DNA of 50,135 nucleotides from Ramlibacter sp. GTDB taxonomy: Bacteria > Pseudomonadota > Gammaproteobacteria > Burkholderiales > Burkholderiaceae_C. The notes under the pieces were generated by a model that did no database searches, was not told the origin of the DNA, and saw only the letters and a list, made by a program, of their open reading frames with translations. Made by a program: the position numbers and the translations under genes. Positions 1 to 8,460 of the stretch are shown here, piece by piece; position 1 is the first letter of the stretch; every line of letters begins with the position of its first letter. The DNA is taken from positions 1 to 50,135 of the forward strand of contig JAQGMS010000028.1 of NCBI GenBank assembly GCA_028292245.1. Direction: 5' to 3'.

Positions 1-318
1 CTTGTAGAGATCGAGCTTCCAGTCCATCCGTTCGGCGATGGCCTCGATGATCAGGTCGCAGTCGCGCAGCTCCTCCATGTGTTCTTCGTAGTTGGCCTGG
101 CCGATCAGGGCGGCATCATCGGCAACACCGAGGGGTGATGGCCTGAGTTTCTTCAAGCCTTCGATGGCCTTGGTGACTATCCCGTTCTTCGGTCCTTCCT
201 TCGCCGGCAGGTCGAACAGCACGACCGGCACTTTCACATTGACGAGGTGGGCGGCGATCTGCGCGCCCATCACGCCCGCGCCGAGCACGGCGACTTTCTT
301 CACCTGGAAGCGGCTCAT
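1..318 (-). CDS. 3-hydroxyacyl-CoA dehydrogenase (FadB-like), N-terminal part, cut by window edge
   Basis: Only the first 106 codons are inside the window; the gene runs off the left edge. The visible part is a Rossmann NAD-binding domain: after the start MSRFQVKKVAVLGAGVMGAQ it has the GAGVMG dinucleotide loop near residues 13-18, and the downstream segment LRDCDLIIEAIAER is typical of the 3-hydroxyacyl-CoA dehydrogenase family, which oxidises L-3-hydroxyacyl-CoA to 3-ketoacyl-CoA in beta-oxidation. It starts 13 bases after the stop of the acyl-CoA dehydrogenase, so the two are probably one operon. Whether a C-terminal enoyl-CoA hydratase domain follows cannot be seen here. Confidence 0.9.
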   Translation of the reverse strand, partial: MSRFQVKKVAVLGAGVMGAQIAAHLVNVKVPVVLFDLPAKEGPKNGIVTKAIEGLKKLRPSPLGVADDAALIGQANYEEHMEELRDCDLIIEAIAERMDWKLDLYK

Positions 319-331
319 GTTCTTGGGCCTT

Positions 332-2128
332 TCAAGCCAGGGCCAGGTCGGTGTCGATCAACACCTTGCTGCCGGCCCGGGCCGTGCGCATCAGCGTGGC
401 CGTCTCCGGGAACAGCTTGGCGAAATAGAAGCGCGCCGTCTGCAATTTGGCCTGATAGAACGTGTCGGTGTTGCCTGCCGCGATCTCACGCAGAGCCACC
501 TGCGCCATCCGCGCCCAGAAATAGCCATGCACCAGGTGCCCCGCAACGCGCAGGTAGTCCACTGCGGCGGCCCCCACTTCGTCCGGGTTCTGGAAACCCT
601 TGAAGCCGAGCTCGGTGGTGAACTTCGTCATCTGGTCGCCCAGGTAGGCGATCGGGTTGATGAACTCGGCCATCTTCTCGTTGACGCCCTCTTCTTCCAC
701 CAGTTGCGCGACCAGCTTGCCGAACTTCTTCAGCGTGGCGCCGTTGTTGCCCAGGATCTTGCGGCCCAGCAAGTCCAGCGACTGGATGGTGTTGGTGCCT
801 TCGTAGATCATGTTGATGCGGTTGTCGCGCACGAACTGCTCCATGCCCCATTCCTTGATGTAGCCGTGGCCGCCGAACACCTGCATGCAGGCGTTGGTCG
901 CGATGTGGCCGTTGTCGGTGGAAAAAGCCTTCACGATCGGCGTCAATAGCGACAGCATCTCGTCGCTGTCCTTGCGCACCTTCTCGTCGGGGTAGTAGTG
1001 CGCCTTGTCCAGCAGCACCGAGCAGTAGATCGCCAGCGCCCGGCCGCCTTCGGCATAGGCCTTCGCCGTGAGCAGCATCTTGCGCACGTCGGGGTGCACG
1101 ATGATCGGGTCGGCCGGCTTGTCCTTGGCCTTGGGGCCGCTCAAGCTGCGCATCTGGATGCGGTCCTTGGCGTAGGCCAGCGCGTTCTGGAAAGCCACTT
1201 CGGTCAGGCCAAGCGACTGGTTGCCCACGCCCAGGCGCGCCGCGTTCATCATCACGAACATCGCCTGCATGCCCTTGTTCGGTTGCCCCACCATCCAGCC
1301 GCTGGCGCCGTCGATGACGATCTGCGCCGTCGCGTTGCCGTGGATGCCCATCTTGTGTTCCAGGCCGCCGCAGTAGATGCCGTTGCGCGCGCCCAGCGTG
1401 CCGTCCTTGTTGACGAGGAACTTGGGCACGATGAACAGGCTCACGCCCTTGATGCCCGGCGGCGCGTCGGTCAGGCGCGCCAGCACCAGGTGGACGATGT
1501 TGCTCGTCATGTCGTGCTCGCCGGCGCTGATGAATATCTTGTTGCCGGTGATCTTGTAGCTGCCGTCGGCCTGCGCTTCGGCCTTGGTGCGCATCAGGCC
1601 CAGGTCGGTGCCGCAATGCGCCTCGGTCAGGCACATGGTGCCGGTCCATTCGCCGCTGGTCATCTTGGGCAGATAGGTCTGCTTCTGCTCGTCAGTGCCG
1701 TGCGTGCTCAGGGCGGCGTAAGCGCCATGCGTGAGCCCGGGGTACATGGTCCAGGCCTGGTTGGCGCTGTTGAGCATTTCATAGAAACACTGGTTCACCA
1801 CCAGCGGGAGGCCCTGGCCGCCGTAAGCCGGGTCGCAGCTCAACGCAGGCCAGCCACCCTCGACGTACTTGTGGTACGCCTCCTTGAAACCCTTGGGCGT
1901 GGTGACCTCATGGGTTTCCTTGTTCAACTTGCAGCCTTCCTCGTCGCCGCTCATGTTCAGCGGGAATGTCACTTCGCTGGCGAACTTGCCGGCTTCTTCC
2001 AGCACCGCATTGATGGTGTCGGAGTCGGCCTCGGCGTACCTGGGGATCGCCTTGAATTCATCGGTGACCTTGAGCATCTCGTGCATCACGAATTGCATGT
2101 CGCGCAGGGGCGGGGTGTAGCTGGGCAT
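332..2128 (-). CDS. acyl-CoA dehydrogenase with extra C-terminal domain (FadE-like)
   Basis: A 598-residue flavoprotein that would introduce the trans-2 double bond into an acyl-CoA, passing electrons to ETF. The middle carries the family signature CLTEAHCGTDLG (about residues 166-177), and the YEGTNTIQ motif near residues 442-449 holds the catalytic glutamate (E443). The protein is longer than the roughly 380-residue classical family because of an N-terminal extension and a C-terminal helical domain of about 130 residues, as in the long-form acyl-CoA dehydrogenases of proteobacterial fatty-acid operons. The start is ATG, 5 bases after the TetR gene stop. Substrate chain length cannot be told from sequence. 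Confidence 0.95.
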   Translation of the reverse strand: MPSYTPPLRDMQFVMHEMLKVTDEFKAIPRYAEADSDTINAVLEEAGKFASEVTFPLNMSGDEEGCKLNKETHEVTTPKGFKEAYHKYVEGGWPALSCDPAYGGQGLPLVVNQCFYEMLNSANQAWTMYPGLTHGAYAALSTHGTDEQKQTYLPKMTSGEWTGTMCLTEAHCGTDLGLMRTKAEAQADGSYKITGNKIFISAGEHDMTSNIVHLVLARLTDAPPGIKGVSLFIVPKFLVNKDGTLGARNGIYCGGLEHKMGIHGNATAQIVIDGASGWMVGQPNKGMQAMFVMMNAARLGVGNQSLGLTEVAFQNALAYAKDRIQMRSLSGPKAKDKPADPIIVHPDVRKMLLTAKAYAEGGRALAIYCSVLLDKAHYYPDEKVRKDSDEMLSLLTPIVKAFSTDNGHIATNACMQVFGGHGYIKEWGMEQFVRDNRINMIYEGTNTIQSLDLLGRKILGNNGATLKKFGKLVAQLVEEEGVNEKMAEFINPIAYLGDQMTKFTTELGFKGFQNPDEVGAAAVDYLRVAGHLVHGYFWARMAQVALREIAAGNTDTFYQAKLQTARFYFAKLFPETATLMRTARAGSKVLIDTDLALA

Positions 2129-2133
2129 GGTGG

Positions 2134-2841
2134 TTACTCCTTCGAGCTCTTGGTTGATTTGATGGGCTTGGCGGGCAGGCGCGCCGATAGCGCGTCCTTG
2201 GCGCCGTACAGCCTGAGGATGTTGTCGAAGCCGGCGTTCGCTCGGTCGATCGAGCCCGGATTTTTCAGGAAGCGCGCCTCGTAGTGCAGCGCCAGGATCA
2301 GGCCGTGGATCTCGAACAGCAGCTGGTCTTCGTCGACCTCGCCGCGCAAGTGGCCCTCTTCCTTGGCCGACACCACGGCGCGGCGCATCGCGGCCAGCCA
2401 GGTCTTCACCGAGCCGACCAGCGCATCGCGCACGGGGCCGGTGCGGTCGTCGAATTCGACGGCGCCGCTGATGTAGATGCAGCCGGAGTCGATCTCGATC
2501 GAGGTGCGCTTCATCCAGTTGGCGAACAGCGCGCGCAGCCGCGGCATGCCGCGCGGCTGCTGCATCGCCGGGTAGAACACTTCCTCTTCGAAACGCGTGT
2601 GGTATTCGCGGATGACCGAGATCTGCAGTTCCTCGCGCGAGCCGAAGTGCGCGAACACGCCGGACTTGCTCATCTGGGTGACTTCGGCCAGCGCGCCGAT
2701 CGACAAGCCCTCCAGGCCGATCTGCGTGGCCAGGCCGAGGGCGGCGTCGACGATCGCGGCCTTGGTCTGCTGGCCCTTTTGCAAAGCCCGCCCTTCACGC
2801 AGGGCGCGGGGCGATTTCAGGGGCAAGTCGGTGACGGACAT
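2134..2841 (-). CDS. TetR-family transcriptional regulator of the beta-oxidation operon
   Basis: A 235-residue TetR repressor. The N-terminal helix-turn-helix lies at about residues 25-75 and includes LSIGALAEVTQMSKSGVFAH followed by the FGSREEL cap typical of the family. The C-terminal two thirds form the ligand-binding helical domain. It is the first gene of a minus-strand run with the acyl-CoA dehydrogenase 5 bases downstream, so it probably controls its own operon. A palindrome matching a TetR operator lies 20 bases upstream of the start. The inducer is plausibly an acyl-CoA or fatty acid, by context only. Confidence 0.9.
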   Translation of the reverse strand: MSVTDLPLKSPRALREGRALQKGQQTKAAIVDAALGLATQIGLEGLSIGALAEVTQMSKSGVFAHFGSREELQISVIREYHTRFEEEVFYPAMQQPRGMPRLRALFANWMKRTSIEIDSGCIYISGAVEFDDRTGPVRDALVGSVKTWLAAMRRAVVSAKEEGHLRGEVDEDQLLFEIHGLILALHYEARFLKNPGSIDRANAGFDNILRLYGAKDALSARLPAKPIKSTKSSKE

Positions 2842-2857
2842 GGCGGATGTTGGAATA

Positions 2858-2873
2858 AACGAACGGTCGTTCT
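2858..2873. promoter_or_regulatory. palindromic operator upstream of the TetR gene
   Basis: The sequence AACGAACGGTCGTTCT contains the perfect inverted repeats GAAC-GGTC-GTTC (2861-2872) and AACGA-ACGG-TCGTT. It lies 17-32 bases upstream of the TetR start. TetR repressors commonly bind AT-flanked ACGAACG-type palindromes of this size, so autoregulation is the simplest reading. No binding data exist here; the role is inferred from symmetry and position. Confidence 0.6.
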
Positions 2874-2991
2874 ATTTTGCATGAAACCGGACAGCCCATG
2901 GAAGAGGCAGGGTGTTCTAGAGGCTCGTTCCTAGCCGCATCGGGGGTAAACCCTTGCGGGTCGGGATGGGTCGCCCAGGGGTCTTCCTAGA

Positions 2992-4269
2992 ATGAGCACC
3001 TTCCAAATACAAGAAAAGCGCTTGCGAGATGTCCCGATGCCCTGGCTGATCGACCGTTTCATTCCCGGCTTCTGGCTGGCGGTCTTCGTGGCGCTCGGGG
3101 TGACGCTGGCGTCGCCCATGCCGGCGCAGCCCGGCGCCTACCCCCTGCTCGCGTTCGCGGGCCTGTTGTACTGCGGCGCATTCCAGCGCGAGTCGCTGCT
3201 CCACCTGTTGCGGCGCCACCGTCTGATCTTCGGTTCGTTGCTGTTGATGATCGCGGCGATCGTCGTCTCCGAACTGGCGGCGCTGGCGCGGGACGCGGGG
3301 CGCGCGGCCGCGCCCCTGCCGGCGCAGGTCGGCTTGTTGCTGTGCCTGGCGCCTTTCGCGGTGTTGCTGCAGGACAGCCGCCGCATGCGGTTCGTGACGG
3401 GCGTCTTCGTCGCGCTGTGCCTGTGGCATCTCGTGGCCATGCCGGTCGAGGCGGTGAGCGGTGCGAAAGTGAGCTGGCACGGCATCGACCTGTTGCCGCG
3501 GCACCTCGGCCCCTTGAACTACCAGGCATCCGGGCTGGCCTGGCAGGCCTATTACTTCCCCGGCCTGTTCATGCCGCTGTTCTACCTGGCCGCCGGCGCG
3601 ATCCTGGAGCGGCAGGTGTGGGGCCGCTGGGAATTCAACCCGCGCACCTGGCTCGTTGCCAGCGTGCTCTGGCTGTTGCCCGTCGCCTGCGTTCAATCGC
3701 GCAGCGCGTTCGCGGGCGCGCTGGCCGCAACCCTGGTCGGGCTGCTGGCCGCGCGCAAGCGGCGCGATGCCCGCTTCTGGCTGGCGATCGGTGCGGTCGC
3801 GCTGGTGGGCGTGGCCGTGTTCTGGTACCTGTTCAGCGACAACAAGAGCGGTCCCGGGCTGCGCTGGGCCTACTTCAAGTTGTTCATCGCCGAATCGCTG
3901 CGCTGGCCCTGGACGCTGGTCGGCCGCGGCTACACGATCTACCCGGATCCGCAGATGCAGGTGCCGGGCCTGCAATTCCTGCAGCACAGCCACAACGACA
4001 TCGCACAGGTGCTGTTCACCTGGGGCGTGCCCACGGCACTGGCCTATCTCGCGTTCTGGGCCGGGCTGTTGCAGCTCATCTACAAGCGGTTCTGGAAACA
4101 GGGCGAGTACTGGCCGGCGCTCGCGCTGATCGCGGCAGCGCCGAACATGGTCACCGACCTGGGCTTCCACCACTACGAAAAAGCGGTGTTCATGGTGCTG
4201 CTGGCCGGCTTCTGCCTGGCCTTCGCCCAGATCGGGCCATGGCGGGATGCGGACGCGGAAGCGGCGTAG
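2992..4269 (+). CDS. O-antigen ligase/polymerase-like integral membrane protein (Wzy_C type)
   Basis: A polytopic inner-membrane protein of about 425 residues with roughly 10-12 hydrophobic segments. Near the C-terminus the motif HSHNDIAQVLFTWGVPTALA matches the periplasmic-loop and transmembrane signature of the O-antigen ligase/polymerase family, which joins lipid-linked glycans to lipid A core or to protein. It stands alone between the beta-oxidation operon and the N-oxygenase operon, so its glycan substrate is not shown by neighbours; the rhamnose and glycan genes are 20 kb away. The start is uncertain: ATG at 2992 gives a polar 15-residue leader, and a second ATG lies at 3037. Neither has a strong Shine-Dalgarno sequence. 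Confidence 0.75.
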   Translation: MSTFQIQEKRLRDVPMPWLIDRFIPGFWLAVFVALGVTLASPMPAQPGAYPLLAFAGLLYCGAFQRESLLHLLRRHRLIFGSLLLMIAAIVVSELAALARDAGRAAAPLPAQVGLLLCLAPFAVLLQDSRRMRFVTGVFVALCLWHLVAMPVEAVSGAKVSWHGIDLLPRHLGPLNYQASGLAWQAYYFPGLFMPLFYLAAGAILERQVWGRWEFNPRTWLVASVLWLLPVACVQSRSAFAGALAATLVGLLAARKRRDARFWLAIGAVALVGVAVFWYLFSDNKSGPGLRWAYFKLFIAESLRWPWTLVGRGYTIYPDPQMQVPGLQFLQHSHNDIAQVLFTWGVPTALAYLAFWAGLLQLIYKRFWKQGEYWPALALIAAAPNMVTDLGFHHYEKAVFMVLLAGFCLAFAQIGPWRDADAEAA

Positions 4270-4382
4270 AAATTTTCGCTTTGTCTTACAAGCGCTGATG
4301 TCCGGCGATGACAGCGCGGGTCCCCCCGCCGCCCTAGCCTGTGGAACCCAACAGCCCCCGCCGCCACAGCCGGCCTTGTGCA

Positions 4383-5078
4383 ATGCCCACTGCGAAGTCC
4401 CCGGATCGGGGCGCAACCCTGCAGCAATTCCGAAGCCGCTTCCAGGCGTATGTGCAATCCGACGCGTTCCCTTGCGTGGGCGCGCGCTCCGCGTTGCGCC
4501 GCGGCCGCGGGCGGTTCGGCCTGTACGAGACCCTGGGCCACGCCTGCAGCGCGGCGCGCCTGTGCCGCGACCTCGAGGTGTTTTCTGCGGAATTTCCCCT
4601 GCCCGGCGAAGTGCCCGCGACATTTGTGGCGATGTTCGCCGATGAAGTCGCCACCGAAATGGAGTTCGAGCAGCGCATGTGGCAGCACCTGCAGGAAGTT
4701 CATGTGCATGACCGGCGTTCGTTTCCCTGGGACCCCAGCGTGAGCGACGATCCGTCCGACGCGAATTTTTCCTTCAGCGTGGCCGGCCGCGCGTTCTTCG
4801 TCGTGGGTTTGAGCCCGGCCGCCTCGCGCATTGCGCGCCGCGCGCCGATGCCCTGCCTGGTCTTCAACTTCCACGACCAGTTCGACGCCCTGCGCGCAAG
4901 CGGCAAGTACGAAAGCTACCAGCGCGTCATCCGCGATCGCGACCTGGCCTTGCAAGGCGACATCAACCCGGCCTTGGCGCGTTTTGGCGAGCAATCGGAG
5001 GCCAGGCAATACGCAGGGCGCGCCACCGGGCCGGAATGGCAGTGCCCCTTGCACACCGGAGGCCAGGATGCCACTTGA
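4383..5078 (+). CDS. YqcI/YcgG-family protein (heme-dependent N-oxygenase-like)
   Basis: About 231 residues from ATG 4383; an in-frame GTG at 4341 would add 14 residues. Family hallmarks are visible from end to end: FPCVGARSAL near the N-terminus, the central SFSVAGRAFFVVGLSP, FNFHDQFDALR, and the C-terminal run with IRDRDLALQGDINP, SEARQYAGR and a final W-x-CPLH. Characterised members of this family are heme enzymes that hydroxylate guanidine or amine nitrogens, such as GntA of guanitoxin biosynthesis. The next gene overlaps its 3' end by 11 bases, so the two are translationally coupled. The substrate here is unknown; guanidino chemistry is inferred from the family and from the DUF1989 neighbour. 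Confidence 0.85.
   Translation: MPTAKSPDRGATLQQFRSRFQAYVQSDAFPCVGARSALRRGRGRFGLYETLGHACSAARLCRDLEVFSAEFPLPGEVPATFVAMFADEVATEMEFEQRMWQHLQEVHVHDRRSFPWDPSVSDDPSDANFSFSVAGRAFFVVGLSPAASRIARRAPMPCLVFNFHDQFDALRASGKYESYQRVIRDRDLALQGDINPALARFGEQSEARQYAGRATGPEWQCPLHTGGQDAT
5058..5062 (+). promoter_or_regulatory. Shine-Dalgarno site fixing the DUF1989 start
   Basis: GGAGG lies inside the end of the YqcI/YcgG gene, 5 bases before the ATG at 5068. This perfect spacing is why the start at 5068 is chosen over the longer in-frame readings upstream. Confidence 0.7.
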
Positions 5079-5682
5079 ACGCGGTACCGGACGGGTGCGG
5101 GTGGCGCCGCAAAGCGGCGCCTCGTTCAAGATCCGCATGAGTGAAATCCTGCGGGTACACGCGCCCCAGGGCGAGCAGGTGGCGGACTTGTTCGCCTTCA
5201 AGGAAGGCAACCTCGCCTGCAGCCTGTCCTCCGGGCGCAGCATCGACTATGCGAGCAAGATATTTCTTTCCACGGGGGACGTGCTCTACTCCAACGACAG
5301 CAGGCGCATGTTCACGATCGTGGCCGACACCGTGGGCCGCCACGACTTCCTGCTCACACCCTGCAGCCAGGAGATGTTCGAAATCCTGTACCGCTGCGAC
5401 GGGCACCATCCCAGCTGCTTCGAGAACCTCTGCCATGCCTTCGACGCCCACGGCGTGCGGCCCGACCAGATTTCGACCACGTTCAACATCTTCATGAACG
5501 TGAAGGTCGATGAACGGGGCGCGGTGAGCGTGGTGGCGCCGCTGGTCAAGCCGGATGATTTCATCGAGCTGCGCGCCGAGATGGACATGGTGTGCGCGCT
5601 GACCGCCTGCTCGGCCGAGCAATCGAACAACGGGTCGTTCAAGCCGATCGATTACGAAGTTGTCAGGCGCCCATGCAACTGA
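5068..5682 (+). CDS. DUF1989 / urea-carboxylase-associated family protein
   Basis: A 204-residue soluble protein. The segment GEQVADLFAFKEGN, the SNDSRRMFTIVADTVGRHDFL stretch and the cysteine/histidine-rich region with YRCDGHHPSCFENL are characteristic of the DUF1989 (urea carboxylase-associated) family. The later motif TTFNIFMNV and the tail CALTACSAEQ-SNNG also fit. Family members include carboxyguanidine deiminase subunits that act after guanidine carboxylase; others have no known role. No carboxylase is present in the window, so a different guanidino or carbamoyl substrate is likely. The gene overlaps the gene before it by 11 bases and the gene after it by 10, so the proteins are probably needed together. 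Confidence 0.85.
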   Translation: MPLERGTGRVRVAPQSGASFKIRMSEILRVHAPQGEQVADLFAFKEGNLACSLSSGRSIDYASKIFLSTGDVLYSNDSRRMFTIVADTVGRHDFLLTPCSQEMFEILYRCDGHHPSCFENLCHAFDAHGVRPDQISTTFNIFMNVKVDERGAVSVVAPLVKPDDFIELRAEMDMVCALTACSAEQSNNGSFKPIDYEVVRRPCN

Positions 5683-6482
5683 GCGAACCCACCGTCGCGC
5701 TGAAGTCACGCAACCAGCCCCAACATCACTCCGATGAGAGCCCGGCCCCACGCTCGTTCCGGCTGGCCTGGGCCCGCGCGCCGCACGAGCTGGCCGAGGC
5801 GCAGCGGCTGCGCCATCGCGTGTTTGCCGGCGAGATGGGCGCGCGCCTGCGAGTGCCGCCGGGCGCGCCCGCGGGCCACGACATCGACGCCTTCGACCCC
5901 TTCTGCGAGCACCTGCTGGTGCGCGCCATCGGCACGGCGCAGCACGACCAGGTGATCGCCACCTGCCGGATCCTTTCGCCGGACGGGGCGCGCCGCGCCG
6001 GCAGTTGCTACACCGACAGCGAGTTCGACCTCACGCCCGTGCGCGGCCTGCTGCCTCGGGCGCTGGAGATGGGCCGCGTGTGCGTGGACGCTGCGTGGCG
6101 CAACGGGCTGGTCGTCATGGCGATCTGGCAGGAACTGGGCCAGCAGCTGGTGCAGAGGGGGCTCGACACCGTCATCGGCTGCTCCAGCGTCAGCCTGTCG
6201 GATGGCGGCGAACTCGCCTTCAGGATGTGGCACGACCTCAAGCCGGTCTACCTGTTGCCGCCGATTCACCAGGTGCGGCCGTGGACGCCGCTGCAATTGA
6301 TGCCCGTGGGCGCAGACGAGCCCGTTCGCGTTCCGGCCTTGATCAAGGGCTACCTCCGGTGCGGCGGGAAACTGATCGGCCCGCCGGCACACGACGAGGA
6401 TTTCAACACGGCGGACTTCCCGATGATGCTGCGGCTGGCCGACATGCCCGCGCGCTACGGCAAGCGCATCATCGGCGCCTGA
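5673..6482 (+). CDS. OlsB-like N-acyltransferase (GNAT fold, PF13444-type)
   Basis: A 269-residue acyltransferase. The pattern AQRLRHRVFAGEMG, then DAFDPFCEHLLV, IATCRILSPDG, ALEMGRVCVDAAWRNG and IGCSSVSL, closing with LIKGYLRCGGKLIG and DFNTADFPMML, follows ornithine-lipid synthase OlsB and related acyl-ACP-dependent N-acyltransferases. These transfer a 3-hydroxyacyl or acyl chain from ACP to an amine. The ATG at 5673 overlaps the DUF1989 stop by 10 bases. No OlsA partner is adjacent, so classical ornithine lipid synthesis is not proven. In this operon it may acylate the amine or guanidine product of the two upstream enzymes (inference). Confidence 0.85.
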   Translation: MQLSEPTVALKSRNQPQHHSDESPAPRSFRLAWARAPHELAEAQRLRHRVFAGEMGARLRVPPGAPAGHDIDAFDPFCEHLLVRAIGTAQHDQVIATCRILSPDGARRAGSCYTDSEFDLTPVRGLLPRALEMGRVCVDAAWRNGLVVMAIWQELGQQLVQRGLDTVIGCSSVSLSDGGELAFRMWHDLKPVYLLPPIHQVRPWTPLQLMPVGADEPVRVPALIKGYLRCGGKLIGPPAHDEDFNTADFPMMLRLADMPARYGKRIIGA

Positions 6483-6483
6483 C

Positions 6484-7530
6484 ATGGGGCCCGTGGGCCG
6501 GCTGGAACGCCTTCCAAAATGGCTGAACCTCGTGCCGATGGTCGCGCAATGGGCCTGGCTGTCCCTTCGCTACCGCTCCATCACCCTGCCCTCCTGCGCC
6601 AATCCCGCGATCGTCACCGGCGGAATGGTCGGCGAGGGCAAGCTCGAATACTTCGACGTCATGGGCCCCGCCGCGGCGAGCTTCGTGGCGGCCACGACGT
6701 CCGTGATCGCCCGGGGCGCCGCGTCGTTGCCCGAGGCGGAAGCCGCGATGGCGCTGGCGGGCCTTGCGTATCCGGTCGTGGTCAAGCCCGATCTCGGCTG
6801 GTGCGGCTTCGGCGTGCGCCGCATCGATGGCCGCGCCGAACTCTGTGCCTATCTCGACGCCTATCCGGCGGGAGAGCGCATCGTCATCCAGGAATGGCTG
6901 GACGATGCCGGCGAAGCGGGCATCTTCTACATGCGCCATCCGGCCCACGACAGCGGCCAGGTCATCGGGATATTGCTTCGCCACTACCCGCGCGTGGTCG
7001 GCGACGGCAGGCAAACGATCGCGCAGCTGATCGCAGCCGATCCGCGCGCCAGCCGGCTCGGCCGCGACGGCGCCAGCGAACCCTGCTGCGACCCTGGCCA
7101 CGTGCCTGCGGCGGGCCACACCGTCCGCATCGCGACCGTGGGATCGACCCGCGTGGGTGGCATGTACGAAGACGGCAGCACCTCCATCACACCGGAGCTG
7201 ACGGCGGCCATCGATGCGATCGCCAAGGACATGAAGGATTTCTACGTGGGCCGCTTCGACGTCAAGTATTCAAACATCGCCGCGCTGGCTGCCGGCACGG
7301 GGTTCAAGATCATGGAGGTCAACGGCGCGGGTTCGGAAGCGGTGCATGCATGGGACCCGTCGCTCACGCTGCGGCAGGCCTATGCGATCGTGTTTGCCAA
7401 GCAGCGCCGGCTCTTCGCGATCGGGGACGAAATGCGCAGGCGCGGCCATGCGCCCGTGGGGTGGCTTGCACTGGCCCGCCACCACCTGCGGCAGCAGGCC
7501 CTCATCAAGAGGTATCCGCGTTCGAATTGA
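6484..7530 (+). CDS. ATP-grasp ligase of unassigned substrate
   Basis: A 348-residue protein starting 1 base after the acyltransferase stop. It has ATP-grasp features: a lysine/glycine-rich nucleotide site at YPVVVKPDLGWCGFGVR, the IVIQEWL strand, and the metal-binding C-terminal part GRFDVKYSN with FKIMEVNGAGSEA, where the E and N of MEVNG would bind magnesium. This superfamily joins a carboxylate (as acyl phosphate) to an amine, as in D-Ala-D-Ala ligase and cyanophycin-type enzymes. The N-terminus has a short hydrophobic stretch (LVPMVAQWAWLSL) that may sit on the membrane, fitting a lipid-like substrate made by the OlsB-like neighbour. It ends inside the convergent UPF0104 gene (26-base overlap). 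Confidence 0.85.
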   Translation: MGPVGRLERLPKWLNLVPMVAQWAWLSLRYRSITLPSCANPAIVTGGMVGEGKLEYFDVMGPAAASFVAATTSVIARGAASLPEAEAAMALAGLAYPVVVKPDLGWCGFGVRRIDGRAELCAYLDAYPAGERIVIQEWLDDAGEAGIFYMRHPAHDSGQVIGILLRHYPRVVGDGRQTIAQLIAADPRASRLGRDGASEPCCDPGHVPAAGHTVRIATVGSTRVGGMYEDGSTSITPELTAAIDAIAKDMKDFYVGRFDVKYSNIAALAAGTGFKIMEVNGAGSEAVHAWDPSLTLRQAYAIVFAKQRRLFAIGDEMRRRGHAPVGWLALARHHLRQQALIKRYPRSN

Positions 7531-8422
7531 TCGCGGGGCGCCGGCGCAGGGAGAACAGCGCCAGCGCCGCCACCGAAAGCAGGAACGGCAGGATGTTGTA
7601 GATCGCGCGGTAGAGCAACAGCGAAGCCAGCAAGTCCGCACGGCCCGCGCCCGACAGCAGTGCCGTGATGCTGGCTTCGAAAACGCCGATGCCGCCCGGC
7701 GCGTGAGCGATCAGGCCCAACGCGACGGCGGCGATGCAGCCCACGGCGAAATGGCTGAACGCCGGGGCAAGGTCCGCCGGCAACAGCACATAGAGGGCAC
7801 CGATCGCGGCGGCGCTCTCGACGGCGCCGACCAGCATTTGCAGCATCGCCAGCCGGGCCGGCGGCATCGGCTGGCGGAACTTGAAGATGCGCAGCTCACG
7901 CCGGCCGCCGGCCAGCCAGGCAAGCAGCGCCAGCAGGCCCGCGGCGATGGCCGCGCCGACGGCGGCGGACGAACCGGGCGTGACCCCGGCCGCGTACTGG
8001 ACCCCCTCCGCGGCCGCGATCATGGTGAGGAATCCCAGCCCCAATGCGAACCATGAAAGGGACACGACGCGCGCCGCTTCGGCACCCGTCAGGCCGGACC
8101 GCAAGTAGATGCGCGCGCGCACGGCGCTGCCGGTGAGCGCGTGGAAACCCAACGTGTTGGAAATCGCGTTGCCTGCCGCGCCGGCCAGCAGTGCGGTGCC
8201 GGGCGCAACCCGCCCTGGCGCGACGACCGACACACCGAACAGGTCGTACAGCGCCAACGCCAGGAAACTGGCTGCCGTCAGCGCCAGTGCCGCGAAAACG
8301 CGCGCGATCGGCTGTGCCCGGAGCGCGGCCAGGACATCGGCGAAGCCAGTACTACCGAACTGGCTTCGCAGGCCCCACCACGTCAACAATGCCGCGGCCA
8401 GGAACAACAGGCCGGAGCCCAT
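7505..8422 (-). CDS. UPF0104 / lysylphosphatidylglycerol-synthase-like transmembrane protein
   Basis: A 305-residue integral membrane protein with about eight hydrophobic helices, beginning MGSGLLFLAAALLTWWGL. The segments NTLGFHALTGSAVRARIYLR and LIAHAPGGIGVFEASITALL match the flippase-like membrane region of MprF and the UPF0104 family (PF03706). There is no aminoacyl-transferase domain, so it is a stand-alone membrane part. The ATG at 8422 lies 38 bases after the FAH hydrolase stop, so it is co-oriented with the sugar-acid genes, though a link to that pathway is not obvious. It converges on the ATP-grasp gene with a 26-base overlap, which could cause transcriptional interference. Confidence 0.8.
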   Translation of the reverse strand: MGSGLLFLAAALLTWWGLRSQFGSTGFADVLAALRAQPIARVFAALALTAASFLALALYDLFGVSVVAPGRVAPGTALLAGAAGNAISNTLGFHALTGSAVRARIYLRSGLTGAEAARVVSLSWFALGLGFLTMIAAAEGVQYAAGVTPGSSAAVGAAIAAGLLALLAWLAGGRRELRIFKFRQPMPPARLAMLQMLVGAVESAAAIGALYVLLPADLAPAFSHFAVGCIAAVALGLIAHAPGGIGVFEASITALLSGAGRADLLASLLLYRAIYNILPFLLSVAALALFSLRRRPAINSNADTS

Positions 8423-8460
8423 GGCGCGACGGGAAGGCCGCAAGGCGAACCGCCTTGCCG

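Noticed and set aside
2917-4623. 568-codon minus-strand open frame
   Set aside because: Antisense shadow of the O-antigen ligase-like gene, with low-complexity arginine/proline/glutamine composition and no domain.
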